Shown: piece after piece, positions 18,351-27,577 of the stretch
Numbering within the stretch: position 1 is the first letter of the stretch
Layout: each line of letters begins with the position of its first letter
Assembly (NCBI GenBank): GCA_964509425.1
Contig: CAZDWZ010000014.1
Coordinates: 62,001-126,000 of the forward strand
DNA: 64,000 nucleotides
Reading direction: 5' to 3'
Source of the DNA: CAZDWZ01 sp964509425
GTDB lineage: Bacteria > Bdellovibrionota_C > UBA2361 > SZUA-149 > CAZDWZ01
Notes under the pieces: model-generated
Told to the model about the DNA's origin: nothing
The model's input: the letters and a program-made list of their open reading frames with translations, nothing else
Databases searched by the model: none
Translations under genes and position numbers: made by a program

Positions 18351-18599
18351 CTACTTGCGTCCGTAACGCTTCTTAAACTTGTCTACTCGGCCTTCTGTAT
18401 CAACCAGGCGCTGTGCTCCGGTGTAGAACGGATGAGAATAGCTCGAGATAACAAGCTGGTAGAGAGGATATTCCTTTCCGTCTTCCCAGGTCGTGGTCTT
18501 TTCCGACTTCACGGTCGAACGCGTCAGAAAGCGGCGGTTCGTCGAAGTGTCTTCGAATACGATTTCTCGGTAGTTTTCCGGGTGGATTCCTTCTTTCAT
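18351..18599 (-). CDS. rpmE2: Ribosomal protein bL31, type B (zinc-free)
   Basis: 82 residues matching type B L31: MKEGIHPENYREIVFED, TTWEDGKEYPLYQLVISSYSHPFYTG and a basic tail. It contains no Cys, so it is the zinc-independent form that replaces the zinc-binding L31 when zinc is scarce in many bacteria. It lies about 90 bases downstream of rpsN on the same strand and ends in a strong terminator. Whether a type A copy exists elsewhere cannot be seen. Confidence 0.93.
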   Translation of the reverse strand: MKEGIHPENYREIVFEDTSTNRRFLTRSTVKSEKTTTWEDGKEYPLYQLVISSYSHPFYTGAQRLVDTEGRVDKFKKRYGRK

Positions 18600-18691
18600 G
18601 GACTCTATCTCTGACTCTGAACGGTATCTGTGGAACTCTCGATAAATAAAATTTCTATCCGGCCGGGTTTCCTCCGACCGTTTAGATTCGC

Positions 18692-18997
18692 TTACCAGCT
18701 GGACTTCGTTACTCCAGGAAGCTCGCCTCTCATGCTGCGCTCGCGGAGCATGTTTCGGCAGAGCCCGAACTTACGATAGTAACCGCGCGCCCGGCCCGTC
18801 AGCTCGCAACGATTGCGGATGCGAGTAGCGCTTGAGTCTCTCGGAAGCTTGCGAAGCTTCTTTGCAGCCGTTTCTTTGTCTTCATAGCTGGCGTCAGCGC
18901 TTGCCAAGACAGCCTTCAATTCTTTCCGCCGCGCCGCATACTTAACGACCGTATCCTTGCGCTGCTGATTTCTAACGATCTTGCTTTTCTTCGCCAT
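18692..18997 (-). CDS. rpsN: Ribosomal protein uS14
   Basis: 101 residues, the long form without the CxxC-x-CxxC zinc ribbon. Family marks are MAKKSKIVRNQQRKDTV, CELTGRARGYYRKFGLCRN and the C-terminal GELPGVTKSSW. A component of the small-subunit head. Standing outside a ribosomal protein operon and next to the zinc-free bL31, it may be part of a zinc-sparing pair. No obvious Zur operator was found upstream. Confidence 0.95.
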   Translation of the reverse strand: MAKKSKIVRNQQRKDTVVKYAARRKELKAVLASADASYEDKETAAKKLRKLPRDSSATRIRNRCELTGRARGYYRKFGLCRNMLRERSMRGELPGVTKSSW

Positions 18998-19636
18998 GAG
19001 ATTAACTATGAAAATGGTCTGAATTTACAAATCTTTCCCGCTGCCTGCGGCTTTGGAGCGCGGCAACATAGCCTAGTAAGCTGGCAGATTCAATACACAC
19101 TCCGGCGATTTCAAGCCGAAACTGCCCCCGGGCGGCGGCTCGAGTTGCCAGACTTGCGCGTTCGGAGCAGAAAAGACCGAATTTCCAACCCCTCGCTGGC
19201 CTCCCTTTAGGTCTTGACGAAAACCAAGGCTCTCTTTTGGGTTTGGCATCCCGGAAGTCTCCAATCTCAGCTGCGGATACTTTTGTAAAACCTCGGACGG
19301 CCTCAGAGTGAGGTCCGGGGGGCGCGCACAGCATAAAAAATATTTCGTCGATAACGGTTCCGATCAGATTCGGTTCAAAGGTTCTTATTTTCGACTGTGG
19401 CGGCGGCGTGGGCCGGCGGACGACGCAATGTTAGCGATTCAAAATATTAGCTTTCTTTATAAGGGGTATTGATCCATCGGCAATATATTCCGGGAATCAA
19501 ATGCCGTTATACTGTCATCAATAGGCTGCGATGCATTCAGAAGCATGACGAAGGTTTGTGTAATGAATCGGTTAGCTCAGTATACTCAGAGTGTAGTTCT
19601 CAGTTAGTATCGCTTAGATAAAACGGCTGTTGGTTT
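18998..19636. other. Long gap upstream of glycosyltransferase gene
   Basis: About 640 bases with no convincing gene; the open frames here lack ribosome sites and family features. The right third (19440-19630) is AT-rich and includes TATACT near 19512, so the rpsN and glycosyltransferase promoters are probably here. No paired -35 was convincing. Confidence 0.5.
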
Positions 19637-22600
19637 ATGAGTCAGCCCACGCCCGGCTCACATCTTCATGTTCGAGCGGCTTTCGCCGGGAGAGATGTTC
19701 ACGCGTTGCTTTGTGAAATTCTCGGTCGAAAGAAAAAGCCGGCGTCTTCAGAGAACCGCCGCGAACCACAATCCGAAGTCGTCGCAAGTTTTTCAACCAA
19801 AGACGATACGCTTACATTGTCGAGTCTCCTCTACGGACGACTTCCGATCGAATTCAGCCTGAAGCCGAACTCACGCTCTTACGAAAGCTTCTTAAGACTT
19901 CTTCTAGAAGAGCTCCGACGAGTCTCGCAGGAAGAGAAAACCTCCGGGAAATCTACGGATCGAAAGTCCGTCGCTCAGCTCACCTCGCACATCGAGCGGA
20001 AGATTAGAGCCTTTGCCGATTCGAGTTCGCAAACGCTCAACAAGAACGGATCAAGATTCAACGGACCCGCAGGGTTTGGTCCGAATGGCTTGAGTACGAA
20101 CGGTCTTGCTGAGGTGATTGACGTGTTTCGGGATGACGTGGAGGCTGGTGCGATTGAAGCATCGGTCTCGAAAGAACGCCGCCCAAGACAGCGGCCTCTG
20201 CTCTCTCGTAAGACGAAGAAGGAGCATGGGTTTCGCTTCGTGCGTTCCGAGGAGGAATCGCCGCAGCTCATCTCAGGCTTCCTCAGTCTAGAGGTCGATG
20301 AAGAGTCGTCTCCCGCGAGGGCTGATGAAGCACCGCTCACGGACTGGTATGAGGCGGAAGAAACTCTCAAGCGTTCCTTCCGGGTCGTTTCAGGGCGACT
20401 GCTCGACGTGCAAAATTCGAAAGCTATGATCGAATTCATCTGCGAGGTTCCAACGGAGTATCTCGGTGACATTCGATTTCTCGTGCATTGGGGCCGATAT
20501 TCGGGTCCGGCGCGTGGCTGGTGGGACGAAGAAATCGCTGCTTCGGATATTCAGCGGATTGCTTTTGGTCAGACCGGACGCCGATGGAAGTCCCGAAGAC
20601 GCGTTGCTAACGCTGTGGTCCGCGTCGAGTCATTGAAGATCAGAAAAGAGATTGATGTCGAGCTCGATGCTCAGACGGGGTCATTTGGCGCCGTGCTCTC
20701 AGTCGAGCTTCGAGGAGGAGGGGAGCGTTGCTGGGGGAACATTCCAGGAATGGGCGACCTGTGTTTCCAGGTCACCGGTGCGCAAGCTCGCATCCCCATC
20801 GGCACACACCTTCCGCCCCTTCCGGGCTCTGCGAAAGAAGAGGGGATCGGACTTTCAGCGTCACTGTCCAGCTTTGAGAAATTTATTTCTCTCGTCGGAG
20901 AGAAGGAGAAGGAAGAGAAGCAGTACGAGCTTGCGCGCTCGCTCGCCTCTGCGATCCGCTGGAATCCGGCACTTCGCGAATCGATTGCCGAGTATGGGCG
21001 GCGTGCCGCGCTCGCCGAAGTGTCAGAAAATGGTTCACGCGAATTGAATCCCCGAAAAAAGCGGAGTCTTCGAACCGCCGCAAAGTTAGTCCAAAATCTC
21101 GGTGTCGGAGGAGTGGTCATCGTTGCTCCCGAAGGTCCGCAAGCAATCGCCGGTGGGCTCGCCCAGGTGGTCGTTGGACTGACTTCCGTATTCAACTCTG
21201 AAGGGGTGGCGACGACCATCATTTCGCCGCTCTACGAGGAGTCTCAGGGAAGCAAGCATCGCTCCGCAAAAGAGATGATCCAAGACGGAGTCATCCTCGA
21301 AGGGAAGCGGTGTCCGCTGACGTTGTTGGGGTCGATTCGGATTCCCTTTGGACCCGAATTCGATTCAGGCACTTCGCAAAAGCGGCGGAATGCCGAGATA
21401 GTCGTGGCAGAAGTCTACGAAGCCAAGAACAAGCTCGTTCGAACTTTGTTTCTCAGACACCGGCAGCTCGCAGATAAGCTCTACTCGGCTGTCGATAGTA
21501 GTGAGCAGATTCGACGAGCAATTTTTCTCTCTCGCGGTGCGCTCGAGCTGATGCGGGATGAGAGCTTCTCGATTTTTGGCGACGCGGTGATCACGAACGA
21601 TTGGCTCACGGGACTCGTCCCGGTGTACTTGAAGACGCACCCTCGCTACAACGAATGCCAGAAACTGCGATCTATTCCCGTCGTTCACATGATTCACAAC
21701 GGCGGGCACGCGTATCAGGGACGATTTTTCACCAATCAATTCGGACGCGATCTCTGGCCGATGTTCGACCTCTCCGAGGATCATTTTTTCGGGCTTTCCG
21801 ACCCGAACGATCGCCGGTACTTGAATCTGTCCGCCGGGGCCGTATTTCACACGAACGGCGCGCTCCTCGCAGTCAGTAAACCCTATGCGGAGTCGCTCCT
21901 CACTCCGAAGGGCGGGGAAGGTCTGCAGTCGCTCTTCCGATCAAAACGGCATCTCCTCTTCGGCGTGAGTAACGGCATCGATCTCCATGAGCTGAGAAAG
22001 TTCGCGTGGCAAGTCGGTGAAGAGGCGTCCCGAGCTCTCGGCCGGACGAAGCCCCTTCTCCCGCGGTTTCGAAGCGACGGGATGCTTTCACGATTGTCGG
22101 AATATAAGTGGGCCGCGAAGCAGGTGGTGCAGAGTAACCGCGGGCTCATAGAAGACCCAAGCGCCATTCTCATCTCACTGGTGGGCCGCCTCGCGGAGCA
22201 AAAAGGAATTCGTCTCCTGGTCGAACCGGGGGAGAAGGGAGAGCCGTCGCTGATGGAGCTCATACTGCAGGAATTTCCCTGTGCACAGTTCCTGCTGGCC
22301 GGACCACTGAGTCTCAATGATCCTGCGGCAAAATTGTTTTCGACCGTCGTCGAAGATTTGGTGGAACGCTATCCTGGAAGGGTGCAGAGCGCGTTCTCTT
22401 TCCTTCCGCATCGAGAGGCGCTTGAGATAACGCTCGGCAGTAATCTTTTCCTCATGCCTTCACGTTACGAGCCGGGTGGCATTACACAGCTTGAAGCTTT
22501 GGCCTGCGGAACTCCGGTCGTAGCCCGGAAAATTGGTGGTATTGCGGCAACTGTCTCGCAGTACGACCCGACGGGCCGAATGGGAACCGGCTTCCTCTTC

Positions 22601-22837
22601 GAGGAGTATCGGAGCAGAGACTTCCATCAAGCGCTTCGCGAAGCGATTGTCACCGTAGGTGACCCGCGTCACCGTCTCTCGCTGCTTCGATGTGGAGCGC
22701 TCGCCGAGAACGACTGGAGCAACCGTGCCGAGGCGTATTTGGCCCTTCTTCAGCACGTTGTCGGAGCTCTTTCGCTGCCCATCGAAACGCCGACCTTCGG
22801 CCGCCGGCGCCAGCTGCTTATCCGCTCACGCGGCTAA
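19637..22837 (+). CDS. Very long glycogen/starch-synthase-like glycosyltransferase
   Basis: 1066 residues against about 480 for bacterial GlgA. The C-terminal half (about 485-1055) is a GT5-type two-domain enzyme. GGLAQVVVGL (506-515) stands in the place of the KxGGLADV site, HNGGHAYQG (687-695) is the usual HNxxYQG, and GRLAEQKGIRLL and PSRYEPGGITQLEALACGTPVV form the nucleotide-sugar C domain. The N-terminal 480 residues are basic and mostly unrecognised. Around 250-300 there is a segment VHWGRYSGPARGWWDEE that resembles starch-binding modules of plant-type glucan enzymes. It probably elongates an alpha-glucan. No ribosome site precedes the ATG, so the start is uncertain. Confidence 0.75.
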   Translation: MSQPTPGSHLHVRAAFAGRDVHALLCEILGRKKKPASSENRREPQSEVVASFSTKDDTLTLSSLLYGRLPIEFSLKPNSRSYESFLRLLLEELRRVSQEEKTSGKSTDRKSVAQLTSHIERKIRAFADSSSQTLNKNGSRFNGPAGFGPNGLSTNGLAEVIDVFRDDVEAGAIEASVSKERRPRQRPLLSRKTKKEHGFRFVRSEEESPQLISGFLSLEVDEESSPARADEAPLTDWYEAEETLKRSFRVVSGRLLDVQNSKAMIEFICEVPTEYLGDIRFLVHWGRYSGPARGWWDEEIAASDIQRIAFGQTGRRWKSRRRVANAVVRVESLKIRKEIDVELDAQTGSFGAVLSVELRGGGERCWGNIPGMGDLCFQVTGAQARIPIGTHLPPLPGSAKEEGIGLSASLSSFEKFISLVGEKEKEEKQYELARSLASAIRWNPALRESIAEYGRRAALAEVSENGSRELNPRKKRSLRTAAKLVQNLGVGGVVIVAPEGPQAIAGGLAQVVVGLTSVFNSEGVATTIISPLYEESQGSKHRSAKEMIQDGVILEGKRCPLTLLGSIRIPFGPEFDSGTSQKRRNAEIVVAEVYEAKNKLVRTLFLRHRQLADKLYSAVDSSEQIRRAIFLSRGALELMRDESFSIFGDAVITNDWLTGLVPVYLKTHPRYNECQKLRSIPVVHMIHNGGHAYQGRFFTNQFGRDLWPMFDLSEDHFFGLSDPNDRRYLNLSAGAVFHTNGALLAVSKPYAESLLTPKGGEGLQSLFRSKRHLLFGVSNGIDLHELRKFAWQVGEEASRALGRTKPLLPRFRSDGMLSRLSEYKWAAKQVVQSNRGLIEDPSAILISLVGRLAEQKGIRLLVEPGEKGEPSLMELILQEFPCAQFLLAGPLSLNDPAAKLFSTVVEDLVERYPGRVQSAFSFLPHREALEITLGSNLFLMPSRYEPGGITQLEALACGTPVVARKIGGIAATVSQYDPTGRMGTGFLFEEYRSRDFHQALREAIVTVGDPRHRLSLLRCGALAENDWSNRAEAYLALLQHVVGALSLPIETPTFGRRRQLLIRSRG

Positions 22838-22948
22838 ATTTTCCACAGATATTCTCGGTCATATCGCTCATCGCAGCGGTTGGAGTGTGAGAAATGCAGG
22901 TTAACGTCCAGGAATAACTAGACCTAGAATCAGCGCCTCCGAGGGGCG

Positions 22949-22954
22949 TATAAT
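22949..22954 (+). promoter_or_regulatory. Possible -10 element TATAAT
   Basis: A consensus TATAAT sits about 75 bases before the lipoprotein hydrolase start. No matching -35 hexamer is seen at 16-18 bases, so this is weak. Confidence 0.25.
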
Positions 22955-23027
22955 ATCATCATACTTCAACGTCTAAGTGACGATGATTTGAGTAGGGTTT
23001 TTCGAGGATTTTCGAGGTTTTGCCCCT

Positions 23028-24095
23028 ATGGGCGCGTTCACGAGAACTTGCTGGTTGAGTTTGGCGTTTCTGCTGACCGGCTGCTTTGCGATCCCCGGCA
23101 ATCCTCATTATTCCGGTCCTTCTCCCCGTCCGCCGGAGGTGGAGGCGTATTACAAGGCCGACGTACCGTTTACCGGCTATTACGAAAAAATCATCAAATT
23201 TGGAAAACGTTACTCGTTGAAAGAGGTCCATGTTGAGACCGAAGCGGGTGAGATTGTTGTTGATTACTATCAACGCCCCGAAAAGTCGGACGAGATAATC
23301 TTCATTTTCCCGATTCTTGGCGGGAAGTACATGATTGAGAGCTACTTCGCGCGCTACTTCGCGCGCCGCGGTTACGACACCGCAATTATTCACCGGGACA
23401 AAGACTTCAAGAATCCCGACCAGTTCGACCATCTCGAGGAAATTTTCCGGAAAAATGTCGTCCGTGACCGGCTTGCCATGGATTTCTTCGGCTCGATCTA
23501 CGGGAAGAAGGAGTTCGGAAGTTTCGGGATTTCACGGGGTGCGATTAACGCCGCCATGACGGCTGGAGTCGATCCGAGGTTAAAATACAACGTTCTGGCG
23601 CTTGGCGGTTCGCATCTGCTCGAAATATTCAAGAAGAGTAATGTGAACGGCATCGAGCGTTACGTTCAACGAGTGCAAAAGGCGAAAGGAATCACCCGTC
23701 AGCAATTTTTTGAGTACATCGAGAAAACGGTTAAGACCGACCCGAAAAACCTCGCGAAATATATCGACGCTGAAAATACGTTGATGTTCCTTTCGATGTT
23801 TGATCAAGCGGTGCCGATAAAGTACGGAATGAAGTTGCGGGAGGAGATCGGGGAACCTCGGACCGTTTTTCTGACCAGCGGACATTTCTCGAGCATCATC
23901 TTCACGCAATTCGTGAGAATGCTGCCGCCCTCGGAGGGGCTCTGCTTTTTCCCCTTCGATTTCATCGAGTCGGAGGCGATGCAGTTTTATAATCGCTCCT
24001 TCGACAGGGGAGGGATAGACTTCTTCTATCTGCCGTTTCAAGTCATTCAGCTCCCTCTCGGAGCGCTGAGCTATCTTTACTACGAGATTTTCTAG
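23028..24095 (+). CDS. Alpha/beta-hydrolase lipoprotein
   Basis: 355 residues. A lipoprotein signal with lipobox LTGC (Cys19) precedes an alpha/beta-hydrolase-like domain. IIFIFPILGGKYMIESYFARYFARRGYDTAII is the usual strand-helix start, GSFGISRGAINA holds the nucleophile elbow (Ser169), and FLTSGHFSS near residue 285 may supply the His. It is likely anchored in the outer membrane. Substrate unknown. It is convergent with the C45-like gene, and a copy of the GAGCGGTTCTC motif lies between them. Confidence 0.75.
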   Translation: MGAFTRTCWLSLAFLLTGCFAIPGNPHYSGPSPRPPEVEAYYKADVPFTGYYEKIIKFGKRYSLKEVHVETEAGEIVVDYYQRPEKSDEIIFIFPILGGKYMIESYFARYFARRGYDTAIIHRDKDFKNPDQFDHLEEIFRKNVVRDRLAMDFFGSIYGKKEFGSFGISRGAINAAMTAGVDPRLKYNVLALGGSHLLEIFKKSNVNGIERYVQRVQKAKGITRQQFFEYIEKTVKTDPKNLAKYIDAENTLMFLSMFDQAVPIKYGMKLREEIGEPRTVFLTSGHFSSIIFTQFVRMLPPSEGLCFFPFDFIESEAMQFYNRSFDRGGIDFFYLPFQVIQLPLGALSYLYYEIF

Positions 24096-24173
24096 GAACT
24101 GGGTCTGACGGGACGAGTGAAAAGCTTTTGTGGTCCCGGTGATCGCACGCCGAAGCACAGGAAAAGGCTCTCG

Positions 24174-24184
24174 AGCGGTTCTCG
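24174..24184 (+). repeat. Dispersed motif GAGCGGTTCTC
   Basis: Second copy of the short intergenic motif, again between two convergent genes (stops at 24095 and 24219). Confidence 0.45.
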
Positions 24185-24218
24185 ACAGACCGCTTTTCCG
24201 AGGACCGCGCTACGTTCC

Positions 24219-25481
24219 TCAGAAAGTCTGCTTGAACTTTGCCAGCGCTTTCCTGAAATCGAAGAAGGTATACGGTTGATCCGCAGCCCATTCAGAACGG
24301 CTCTTTGCGATGCTGAACCACACCTTCAACTCTTTCGGCTCGTAGATCACATTTTGAAAGTTCGACTTCATTGCGATCTTTGGGATGATGTCCTTCATGA
24401 TGAGCTCTGGATTGATCTTTCCGTGGAGCTGCGTGAGAAGCTCGGTCATCTTCTCGTTGAAGTGCCCACCGTAGACGGTATCCGGAATCGGCGGCAGATG
24501 CTCTTTTTTGTCCTTAATATCTTCGTTTGGATGAAAGACGAGGAATCGGCTCGGGTCTCGAACATAAAGCTCGGCTTCTTCGGTTTTCCCGTCTGTCATG
24601 AGGAAGACGTATGAGGCCGTCGGCGGGGTCTCCTGGATGAGGCGCCTGACATCGGCGAGATTTTTGGCGCGCCGCATGATCTCCCGAAGCATCATCGGCA
24701 TTGGAGTACCTTCCAGCTTTTCAAACTCATTGTCTCCGTATCCCATTTCGCCGATGGTAATGCCTTCCGAGTTGATACCGGAGACGCATCCGATAAATCC
24801 GACCCATGTCGCGTTGCAGCTCGGCAATCCTTCATTCGGAACTTGAACGTGGAAGAGCGGGTAGTGATGGAGGCGTGAAATTCGATGCATTCCCCAATCG
24901 AGAACCCGTACGGAGTACTGTTTTCCGTCTGGTGTCGCGGAGCGAGCAACGCTGAAATTACTGCAGGTCGTTGCAAGCTCTCCAGCGAGCATTTGGTTGA
25001 TGACTTTCTTCAGCTTCTTCTTCCCGCCCCATTCGCCGAAATCGGGGAAGATGTGAGCATGTTGCAACACGTGAAGCGGCAACCGAGAGCCGTGAGCGAG
25101 TCCATGCAGCTCATCAACGTAGTCTTGAGGCATGTAGGGCCGCATGCGTTCCCAGACTTCCGCGAAAAATTCTGGGAAGCGGAACTTTCTCACGCCCTGC
25201 TCGTAAATGAAGCCAATGTTGTCTTGGACTTCTTTCCGCAGAAGTTTTCCCTGCTGATATCCACACTCGTAAGGTGTTCCGCGAGTGTAGAGCACTCGCA
25301 TTTTTCCGTCTTCCGTCCACTCGAGCTTGGCTTTTGAGAGTATCTCTTGTTCCTTTTCCAGGCTGTCGATTACCGGGCTTCTGAGAAGCGCGTGCATCGG
25401 GTCGGCACGTAAATACCCGCAGCCGGGAAGCAGGGGGGCGGCGGCGAGCGGGGTGAGTTTCAAAAAATCGCGTCGTTTCAT
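24219..25481 (-). CDS. Tat-exported C45-like (NTN) hydrolase lipoprotein
   Basis: 420 residues. The N-terminus MKRRDFLKLTPLAAAPLLPG carries a twin-arginine motif followed by Cys21 of a lipobox, suggesting a folded, lipid-anchored export product. The body resembles acyl-CoA:6-aminopenicillanate acyltransferase/peptidase C45 proteins. These are N-terminal nucleophile enzymes that cut amide bonds; Cys173 in TTCSNFSVAR followed by VRVLDWGM is the expected nucleophile region. YECGYQQGKLL and FIGCVSGINSEGITIGEMG are further family blocks. Whether it self-processes before Cys173 is unknown. Confidence 0.75.
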   Translation of the reverse strand: MKRRDFLKLTPLAAAPLLPGCGYLRADPMHALLRSPVIDSLEKEQEILSKAKLEWTEDGKMRVLYTRGTPYECGYQQGKLLRKEVQDNIGFIYEQGVRKFRFPEFFAEVWERMRPYMPQDYVDELHGLAHGSRLPLHVLQHAHIFPDFGEWGGKKKLKKVINQMLAGELATTCSNFSVARSATPDGKQYSVRVLDWGMHRISRLHHYPLFHVQVPNEGLPSCNATWVGFIGCVSGINSEGITIGEMGYGDNEFEKLEGTPMPMMLREIMRRAKNLADVRRLIQETPPTASYVFLMTDGKTEEAELYVRDPSRFLVFHPNEDIKDKKEHLPPIPDTVYGGHFNEKMTELLTQLHGKINPELIMKDIIPKIAMKSNFQNVIYEPKELKVWFSIAKSRSEWAADQPYTFFDFRKALAKFKQTF

Positions 25482-25621
25482 AACCTTATCCTGGAAGTGG
25501 GTAGAAAACTATTATAACAGTTCTCCCAAGGATTAGGACGTCCGGAATTCGCGGTTTGATACAGAAATCTTTGACGGACGCGGGTAGAATCGCCGTTCGG
25601 GATGCCTCGACTCTAGAAGTC

Positions 25622-25741
25622 ATTTCATAAATACCTCTAGACCCCCAGAACTCCAGACCTCCGTGTTGAAAAGATAGAGCAGCTGCCTTCGTTTAAACAC
25701 GGAGTTCTAGAGTTCTGGAGTTTGAGAGAAATTTATGAAAT
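25622..25741. repeat. 120-bp imperfect palindrome
   Basis: The ends ATTTCATAAAT and ATTTATGAAAT are perfect inverses. Inside, CCAGAACTCCAGACCTCCG pairs with its inverse with about two mismatches, ending at GTGTT/AACAC. The central ~20 bases are unpaired. No coding frame is evident. It could be a miniature inverted-repeat element or a large transcribed hairpin. Confidence 0.65.
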
Positions 25742-25793
25742 TGCCTCTCGTGGCTCTAGATTTTGCTGGCTCGGCTGCTCTGAGCGGTGCCGC

Positions 25794-25823
25794 ATTAATT
25801 CGCGACTTATGTCGCGAATTAAT
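25794..25823. terminator. Perfect 13-bp hairpin after leuB
   Basis: ATTAATTCGCGAC and its exact inverse flank the loop TTAT, 45 bases after the leuB stop. An outer pair GCTCGGC/GCCGAGC extends the structure to about 25769-25852. There is no long U-tract, so it may be a processing or REP-type structure and not a classic terminator. The remaining part of the 25482-25867 gap holds no gene that I can support. Confidence 0.55.
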
Positions 25824-25867
25824 TGGCCGCGGCGTGAGTGCCGAGCTACGTCACCGGGCGTGCACCG

Positions 25868-26953
25868 CTAGCCAATTCTGGAGACGATTTCTCCGGCCAT
25901 AGTTTCGCCGGAAACCCACTCAGTTCTTCCGTGCTCGCAGATATCCTTCGTGCGAACTCCGGCAGCTATCGTTCCATCCACGGCGTCCTCAATGGCTCTC
26001 GCTTCCTCCTCCATTCCGAATGAGAATCTGAGCATCATTGCCGCCGAGAGAATCTGGCCGATGGGATTGGCGATACCTTTTCCGGCGATGTCAGGTGCGG
26101 AGCCTGCCGGAGGTTCGAAAAGACCGAAACCGTCTTTGTTCATGCTGGCCGAGGCCAGCAGTCCGAGTGAGCCTGGGAGAACCGCCCCAGCGTCGGAGAG
26201 AATGTCGCCGAAGAGATTCGACGTGACGATTACGTCAAACTGGGAGGGGTCCCGAATTAACTGCATGGCGCAATTATCCACGAGCATGTCGACCATCGTC
26301 ACTTCGGGGTATTCCGTTGCCACCTCACGCATCACCGTTCGCCAAAGTCGGGACGTTTCCATCACGTTTGCTTTATCAACCGACGTCACGTGCTTTCGGC
26401 GGAGCATAGCGGCCTTGAATGCCGAATGCCCGACAATTCGAATCTGCTCCTCGGTGTATTCTCCTTGATCGGTCGCCACGCGCAGCCCATCGCGTACGAA
26501 CGATTTTCGCTCGCCGAAGTAGACGTCGCCCAGGAGCTCGCGGAGAAAGAGGATATCGATTCCCCGTTCGATGATTTCTGCTTTCAGTGGAGAGTTCCCC
26601 GCAAGCGCAGGGTGCACTTTCACGGGCCGGTAGTTCGAGGCGAAATTGAAGGTCTTTCGAAGCGCGAGAATCGAATTGCGTTCACAGTCTTTCCACTTTG
26701 GAAGATGAAGTTCCGCGACCGGTCCGCCCGTTGCTCCGAAGAGAATCGCCTCGCAGCCCTGACAAAGTTCCTTGGTTTCATCCGGAAAGTGTTTTCCGTA
26801 CTTCTCAAACGCCGCTCCGCCGACAAGGCCGTGATGATATTCGAAGGTGTGGCCAAACCGCTTCTCGACAGCGGAAAGTACACTCAATGCATGAGCCATG
26901 ATTTCAGGACCCACCCCATCACCCGGGAGCACCGCGATTTTCTTAGCCGCCAT
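25868..26953 (-). CDS. leuB: 3-isopropylmalate dehydrogenase
   Basis: 361 residues, full length. NAD-dependent oxidative decarboxylation of 3-isopropylmalate, third step of leucine synthesis. Marks: IAVLPGDGVGPEIM, LRKTFNFASNYRPVK, SVDKANVMETSRLWR and the signature NLFGDILSDAGAVLPGSLGLLASAS. Last gene of the ilv-leu operon. Its start overlaps leuD by 11 bases, and AAGGAAGG inside leuD serves as ribosome site, so the two are translationally coupled. Confidence 0.97.
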   Translation of the reverse strand: MAAKKIAVLPGDGVGPEIMAHALSVLSAVEKRFGHTFEYHHGLVGGAAFEKYGKHFPDETKELCQGCEAILFGATGGPVAELHLPKWKDCERNSILALRKTFNFASNYRPVKVHPALAGNSPLKAEIIERGIDILFLRELLGDVYFGERKSFVRDGLRVATDQGEYTEEQIRIVGHSAFKAAMLRRKHVTSVDKANVMETSRLWRTVMREVATEYPEVTMVDMLVDNCAMQLIRDPSQFDVIVTSNLFGDILSDAGAVLPGSLGLLASASMNKDGFGLFEPPAGSAPDIAGKGIANPIGQILSAAMMLRFSFGMEEEARAIEDAVDGTIAAGVRTKDICEHGRTEWVSGETMAGEIVSRIG

Positions 26954-27569
26954 TGGATTGCCTTCCTTTCATTGCGTCTGCCGTCGACATGAACCGAACA
27001 TCTTCCTGCTGAGCACGAAATCTTGTGACTTCGTCTTTGGCGGAGAGAATGTAATCGATATCGTCGAGGCCGTTCAATATGCAGTGTTTTCGAAACGGGT
27101 CATAATCGAAGGCCAACGTCCGGCCATCCGGTAAGGTGACTTGCTGGTTTTCCAGATCAACTGTCACCTCCAATTCCTTGTCCACCGCCTGCTTGAGAAG
27201 CTTGTCGATTTCCTTCTCCGGAAGCACCACGAGTACCAGACCGTTCTTCGAGCTATTTCCAGTGAAAATATCCGCGAAGGACTTTGCGATGACCGCCCTG
27301 AACCCGTACCCCATCAGCGCCCACACGGCATGCTCGCGGGAGGAGCCGCATCCGAAATTGCTTTCGGCGACGAGGATCTTCGCGCCATTGTAAATTGGCT
27401 GGTTGAGTGGGAACTCAGGATCTTGATCTCGCAACCTGCGGAAGAGATGCTGATCGTAGCCTTCGCGGCTGATGCTCGTCAGGTATTGCGCGGGGATGAT
27501 CATATCCGTGTCGATGTCTTTCATCGGCAGCGGAACAACTTTTGATTTAACGGTTTCGAATTTTTCCAT
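26943..27569 (-). CDS. leuD: 3-isopropylmalate dehydratase small subunit
   Basis: 208 residues. Swivel subunit of isopropylmalate isomerase, partner of the LeuC part of the fused protein upstream. Marks: MKDIDTDMIIPAQYL, ESNFGCGSSREHAVWAL, IAKSFADIFTGNSSKNGL and FDYDPFRKHCILNGLDDIDYIL. It starts 8 bases after the leuAC stop with GGAG in the junction. The C-terminus runs somewhat past the usual end and overlaps leuB. Confidence 0.96.
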   Translation of the reverse strand: MEKFETVKSKVVPLPMKDIDTDMIIPAQYLTSISREGYDQHLFRRLRDQDPEFPLNQPIYNGAKILVAESNFGCGSSREHAVWALMGYGFRAVIAKSFADIFTGNSSKNGLVLVVLPEKEIDKLLKQAVDKELEVTVDLENQQVTLPDGRTLAFDYDPFRKHCILNGLDDIDYILSAKDEVTRFRAQQEDVRFMSTADAMKGRQSNGG

Positions 27570-27577
27570 ATTTCACT

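Noticed and set aside
19002..19334. 110-codon frame upstream of rpsN
   Set aside because: No ribosome site, no family features and odd composition; treated as non-coding.
19569..19620. tRNA-like string GGTTAGCTCAG
   Set aside because: The D-arm-like string is not followed by an anticodon arm, T-arm or acceptor pairing.
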